Source: Sporobacter termitidis DSM 10068 (lineage in GTDB: Bacteria; Bacillota; Clostridia; Oscillospirales; Oscillospiraceae). Taken from it: a DNA stretch of 64,000 nt. The translations under genes were made by a program, and so were the position numbers. The notes under the pieces were generated by a model. It made no database searches. It saw only the letters and a list, made by a program, of their open reading frames with translations, and was not told the origin of the DNA. Shown piece after piece: positions 61,326 through 64,000 of the stretch (positions are counted from its first letter, which is position 1; each line of letters begins with the position of its first letter). The stretch spans positions 62,001 to 126,000 of the forward strand of contig NZ_FQXV01000012.1 in NCBI RefSeq assembly GCF_900130065.1, written 5' to 3'.

Positions 61326-62182
61326 TGATATTCGCCCCTGTTGAATCCGACATTCATGAAAATTTCCCCAAAGGTGGTCTGCGCCGTCACGGAGAAGGCG
61401 GTGTCAAAATCGGATTTTGATATGGTGATGGATTCCCCGTAGACGATCGTCGGGGGGGCCACCCGGAGGCCGAAAAGCTTGTTTGTCTTATTCATCAGGG
61501 AGCAGGCGTTGCCGGCGGCAATGTTGGAGACCTCGCCCACGATATTGACGATATATTCGTCCGGCAGCGCGTCGCTGTTCATCATCGTGCCGGCCATGTG
61601 GCGCGCGGTCTCATTGGACATGTCGAGAATCAGCCGGCCGCTGTATTTCCCGATGATGCCGATGACGACGGAGATGCCTCTGGACACCTGCGCGTTGTTG
61701 TTCTTAAATTCCGCTTCAAATTCCGGCACCGTCTTGAAGAGCTTGTTGAAGGAATCCGTCAGCGCCTCCTTGAAGACGGTGGTGTAGAGCCCTTCCAGCT
61801 CGATAAAAAGCTCCTCGTCGGCCATGACCCTGTTGATGGCGAGCGTCAGCTCCTCGGCGTCGACGGGCTTTTGAACATAGCCGCTGACCTTTGCCTTTTT
61901 GGCCCGGCGGATAATCTCCTCGTCCATCATGGAGCTGACGATGACGACCTTCTGCCTCGGCACCACCTTGTGGATGGCGTTCGTGCATTCGATACCGTCC
62001 GCGCCGGGCATGGTGATGTCCATGGTGACGACGTCGGGCTGCAGGGTTTTGACGGCTTCGACAGCCTCCTCCAGCCCGTTGGCGCTGCCGATGACGTTAA
62101 AGCCGCTCCCCGTCAGGATATTGGATATCATTGCCACGGAGAATGGGGAATCGTCAACGACAACTATGTTGATCTCTTTCAT
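61322..62182 (-). CDS. Response regulator receiver fused to CheX-like domain
   Basis: This 286-residue protein has a CheY-like receiver (VVDDSPFSVAMI; phosphorylated Asp55 in VVTMDITMPG; VIVSSM and the Lys in SGYVQKPVDAEEL, residues ~1-120) joined to a CheC/CheX domain (~130-286) with the phosphatase-like E-x-x-N in NIVGEVSNIAAGNACSLM. It may sense its own phosphorylation state or act on the stand-alone CheX that follows. The ATG lies after GGGTGAAATC. No kinase is adjacent. Confidence 0.88.
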   Translation of the reverse strand: MKEINIVVVDDSPFSVAMISNILTGSGFNVIGSANGLEEAVEAVKTLQPDVVTMDITMPGADGIECTNAIHKVVPRQKVVIVSSMMDEEIIRRAKKAKVSGYVQKPVDAEELTLAINRVMADEELFIELEGLYTTVFKEALTDSFNKLFKTVPEFEAEFKNNNAQVSRGISVVIGIIGKYSGRLILDMSNETARHMAGTMMNSDALPDEYIVNIVGEVSNIAAGNACSLMNKTNKLFGLRVAPPTIVYGESITISKSDFDTAFSVTAQTTFGEIFMNVGFNRGEYQ

Positions 62183-62329
62183 GATTTCACCCTTTATTGC
62201 ATTTTTGCTTTTCTCAAAATACCTGTATTATTACGTATCGGCACATTCCCGGCGCGGATTAGCGCTCCGCGGAAGTTTTTAAGATAAAAAAACGGAACAG
62301 GACGCGCCGCCCCGTTCCGTTTTTCCGTA

Positions 62330-63346
62330 TCAGTTTTTGAGCCTGTCGAAGAAGTGCTCGCCGTATGTATTCATCTCGTCAACGATAATATCGTCGATGC
62401 CGGGCGTCAGCGGGGCGCCGTTGGGCACCTCGGGGGCGAACCGGCCGGCCGGGACGTAGTCGTCGCAGACGCGGCGCACAAGCCGGCGGACCTCCGCCTC
62501 GTTCCAGCCGGACCCGTAGTCGAAGGGCGTACAGTCCAGGCCGCCCTGCAGCGCCATCCGGCCGTTCAGGCGCTTCTGCACGTCTTTTATATCGTTCTGG
62601 GGGATGATGCCCTGCCAGACGTCCACGCCGATTTCCGCCATATCCTCCACGATGGGCGCGCAGACGCAGTCGGCGTGGTGCTGGACGAGCACGCCGCGGG
62701 AGTGCATATAGTCGTAAATCCTGGCCCAGCGGGGTTTCAGGACACTCCGCCAGGTCTGCGGCGACATGAAGAGATTTTTCTTGCTGCCCCAGTCGTCGTG
62801 GATGTGGATCATATCCGGGTGCACATGGTCGATGAGCAGCTTTAAATATTCGAGCTTATACTCCACCAGAACATCCAGCAGCTCCCCCATCGCCTCCGGC
62901 TCCTCCACGTAGGCCATCAGCGCGTCCTCAAAGCCCATCAGGTTGTGGGTCAGCTCAAAAAGCCCCGTAAAGCAGAAGCCGAGCAGCAGGTAGTTGTCAC
63001 GGTCGAACTCCGCGGCCCGCCGGTCGCAGTCCGTCCAGTCGAGCTGCAGCTTGGACGGCCAGGGGACGTTCAAATATTTGTCCCATTTCGTGATATCCTT
63101 GATGACCTTGTTCTCCTCCGTCACCACCGGGATGCCGCCCGGCTCCCCCAGCGGCCAGGAATACTGCACGCCCCACGCGTCCAGGCAGGACTCCCCCGGC
63201 TTGGGGTACTTGTTGTTCTGCGCCAGAGCGTCCGGGAACATGCCCTGTGAATAAACGTTGTTATGGCATAAGTACTGCGGGTTGTCCCCTTTGATCAGTC
63301 GCAGATAATTCTCTTTCGGCGTCATTTTTCCGGTCAGGTCGAACAC
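62330..63346 (-). CDS. Uroporphyrinogen decarboxylase-like (MtaA/corrinoid methyltransferase type) protein
   Basis: This 338-residue protein has the UroD/MtaA barrel fold: TPKENYLRLIKGD at the start, LGFCFTGLFELTHNLMGFEDALM, HIHDDWGSKKNLFMSP and GLDCTPFDYGS. The porphyrin-type decarboxylase motifs are not clear, so it is more probably one of the many cobalamin:coenzyme M-type or O-demethylation methyltransferases of anaerobes. No corrinoid protein gene is adjacent in the window. It is a single gene with its stop near the terminator-like 62290-62325 stretch. The substrate is unknown. Confidence 0.82.
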   Translation of the reverse strand: MFDLTGKMTPKENYLRLIKGDNPQYLCHNNVYSQGMFPDALAQNNKYPKPGESCLDAWGVQYSWPLGEPGGIPVVTEENKVIKDITKWDKYLNVPWPSKLQLDWTDCDRRAAEFDRDNYLLLGFCFTGLFELTHNLMGFEDALMAYVEEPEAMGELLDVLVEYKLEYLKLLIDHVHPDMIHIHDDWGSKKNLFMSPQTWRSVLKPRWARIYDYMHSRGVLVQHHADCVCAPIVEDMAEIGVDVWQGIIPQNDIKDVQKRLNGRMALQGGLDCTPFDYGSGWNEAEVRRLVRRVCDDYVPAGRFAPEVPNGAPLTPGIDDIIVDEMNTYGEHFFDRLKN

Positions 63347-63441
63347 AGCTCAGCACCCCTTGTTTTTTTCTTCCAATATACCACGCCGGGGCCCTCATCG
63401 GTATCCTATTTTTGTCGCGCTATGCCGTCGGAGAAATGACG

Positions 63442-63631
63442 GTTTGTCGCAGAAAAGCCCTGCATACAGAGGGCAAAGCCTCGCAGAGTTTGCCGCCGGA
63501 GCGGTAAATAAATTCAAAATTGTCACGCAGGAGGACATGTGCCTCCGGAGTGACACTTCTCATGCGGCGCGCGGCTGAGCGCGCTGCATGCAGACTCTTG
63601 TCGGATAAAGCCCGAAGGGCTTTATCGACGG
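63442..63631 (-). repeat. Multi-hairpin dispersed repeat, copy C
   Basis: On the minus strand it follows copy B (26501-26684) closely from TCGATAAAGCCC through GTCACTCCGGAGG and GCGGCAAACTCTGCGAGGC. It lies between the UroD-like gene and the ferritin gene and has no reading frame of interest. Confidence 0.8.
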
Positions 63632-63663
63632 CCAAAAGCCCTGCCGGGAGGCAGGGCTTTTGG
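63632..63663. terminator. Intrinsic terminator of the ferritin gene
   Basis: CCAAAAGCCCTGCC pairs with GGCAGGGCTTTTGG, 19 bases after the ferritin stop on the minus strand. Confidence 0.8.
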
Positions 63664-63681
63664 CTGAATGATTGTCCGATG

Positions 63682-64000
63682 TTACAGCACGAGCGTGGGC
63701 GGGGTGTAGACGCGGGCGCCGAGCTCCTGGTCGAGCATGTACAGGCCCTTGGGGTCGCTGCCGAACAGGTCGTATTTTTTGATGATGGTCTCGGTGTTCT
63801 TCTCCTCTTCGTTCTGCTCCTTGACGAACCAGTCCAGAAACTGCATCGTTCTGAAATCCTTTTTCTCGTAAGCCACGGCGTAGATGGCGTTGATGGAGGC
63901 CGTCACCTTCTGCTCATGCTCATACGCGGCAATGGCGGGGTCGCGGAAGCTGTTGAAGACCGGCGCCGCCGCCTTGACGTCGGACAGCTTCAATCTTTCG
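63682..64000 (-). CDS. Ferritin, C-terminal part (5' end outside window)
   Basis: About 105 residues of a ferritin-like iron-storage protein; the frame is open to the window edge, so the N-terminus is missing. Visible are the third and fourth helices: YEHEQKVTASINAIYAVAYEKKDF, FLDWFVKEQNEEEKNTETIIKKY and the final GLYMLDQELGARV. The E..EEQ..E type ferroxidase ligands (YEHEQK, KEQNEE) are present as in bacterial FtnA. Confidence 0.9.
   Translation of the reverse strand, partial: ERLKLSDVKAAAPVFNSFRDPAIAAYEHEQKVTASINAIYAVAYEKKDFRTMQFLDWFVKEQNEEEKNTETIIKKYDLFGSDPKGLYMLDQELGARVYTPPTLVL

Overview
The window looks like the chromosome of a GC-rich, spore-forming member of the Clostridia, most likely the Oscillospirales. 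The grounds are an alpha/beta-type small acid-soluble spore protein (26225-26449), strong AGGAGG-type ribosome sites, a BspA-like leucine-rich-repeat surface protein with stalk domains, DUF503, CsoR/CopA, IscR-IscS-IscU without the proteobacterial Isc partners, a UroD-like methyltransferase-type protein, and many short intergenic repeats. No rRNA, tRNA, integrase or transposase gene was recognised.

Left part (1-18 kb), mosaic. Two tandem GT2-like glycosyltransferases are followed by the first copy of a ~650 bp direct repeat (1591-2244). Its second copy is at 15194-15843. Each copy carries a tiny helical-protein gene on the minus strand and, on the plus strand, a consensus sigma-A promoter, about 175 nt of hairpin-rich sequence and an intrinsic terminator. 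The central hairpin has four compensatory base-pair changes between copies, which points to a structured small RNA. Between the copies lie a fused ATPase-TOPRIM (DUF4435) protein resembling merged PARIS-type defence proteins, an AT-richer run of ten small same-strand genes with cassette-like spacing and recurring upstream motifs (CPCC, Dabb, VOC, DUF4288 and membrane proteins), a second ATPase, a BspA-like protein, a membrane-bound XRE protein and a WecA/TagO/MraY-like transferase. Small membrane, coiled-coil and unknown genes follow the second copy.

Middle part (18-36 kb), housekeeping. clpB and a DnaJ-like cbpA form a chaperone region. A PadR regulator is coupled to a polyferredoxin membrane protein. 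A third member of the tiny helical family, DUF503, a SASP and an unknown small gene sharing the SASP promoter follow. Next is a sulfur cluster: PatB/MalY lyase, a cystathionine synthase/lyase, a CymR-like Rrf2 regulator and divergent cysK. It leads to iscR-mnmA-iscS-iscU for Fe-S assembly and tRNA thiolation, so cysteine synthesis, sulfur mobilisation and sulfur use lie side by side.

Right part (36-64 kb), catabolism, transport and signalling. An FAD oxidoreductase diverges from two consecutive aldehyde dehydrogenases, with a PucR-type regulator nearby. A PadR/DUF2812 pair is controlled from a perfect 40 bp palindrome. Then come an AlkX/YcaQ-like protein, a TetR-flavodoxin-FMN-binding unit, a copper block (csoR, copA, copZ) followed by an OmpR-type regulator and histidine kinase, an M24 peptidase, a complete dpp/opp-type peptide ABC transporter, a threonine aldolase, a REC-CheX fusion coupled to a second CheX, a UroD-like protein and the end of a ferritin gene.

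Intergenic regions are unusually rich in REP-like 26 bp half-palindromes, a ~185 bp multi-hairpin repeat in three copies, tandem repeats and other dispersed families. These account for nearly all the long open frames seen outside genes.
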